A stretch of 6,032 nucleotides of DNA from positions 1 through 6,032 of the forward strand of contig JAHJOY010000070.1 in assembly GCA_018819665.1 (NCBI GenBank), given 5' to 3'. Position numbers and translations under genes: made by a program. Below, piece by piece: positions 6,026 through 6,032 of this stretch. The notes beneath the pieces are model-generated. The model was not told the DNA's origin. It made no database searches and was given only the letters and a program-made list of their open reading frames with translations. Positions within the stretch are counted from its first letter, which is position 1, and every line of letters starts with the position of its first letter. Source of the DNA: a bacterium (GTDB lineage: Bacteria > Atribacterota > Phoenicimicrobiia > Phoenicimicrobiales > Phoenicimicrobiaceae).

Positions 6026-6032
6026 TTTTTTA

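Overview
The window is AT-rich DNA carrying four protein genes, all on the minus strand. Read in their own direction the order is: a secreted CpdB/YfkN-type nucleotide phosphoesterase with a C-terminal LysM domain (3842-5788), a DUF2207 membrane protein with a poly-glycine tail (1919 to about 3721), a LemA-family membrane protein (1338-1880) and an MFS transporter (11-1261). All four end in TAA. Two have clear Shine-Dalgarno sites (AAGGAGGG for the phosphoesterase, AAGGGGTG for LemA). Composition, signal peptides and protein families suggest a low-GC anaerobic bacterium, either Clostridia-like or a candidate phylum such as Atribacterota. There is no rRNA or other marker gene, so the lineage is a guess.

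Layout: A strong intrinsic terminator (3774-3819) separates the phosphoesterase from the DUF2207 gene, so it is probably a transcription unit of its own. DUF2207 and LemA are only 38 nt apart and form the tightest unit. This is a known gene pairing of envelope proteins, but the biochemical role is not established. The MFS gene follows LemA after 76 nt that are largely filled by a repeat pair. It may be co-transcribed, but it has no good ribosome binding site.

The most interesting non-coding structure is a family of short palindromic repeats with the core CAGGGGACGGTTCTCTG. I count six copies in four places: an inverted doublet at 1281-1324, a single at 3744-3766, a degenerate single at 5815-5837 and an inverted doublet at 5945-6025. 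Every intergenic gap has a copy except the DUF2207-LemA gap. Outer stem bases differ between copies but stay complementary, and the two members of each doublet share core variants. This fits REP-like elements, which in other genomes are moved by RAYT (Y1, IS200-like) transposases; no such gene is in the window. One copy overlaps the apparent start of the DUF2207 gene and would add false N-terminal residues. Another lies between two near-identical 25-nt leader segments upstream of the phosphoesterase, one of which has an orphan Shine-Dalgarno.

I see no CRISPR, tRNA, rRNA, phage, toxin-antitoxin or defence genes. The coding content is ordinary envelope and transport functions. I do not see a convincing new multi-gene system; the repeat family and its effects on leaders are the parts most worth a second look.
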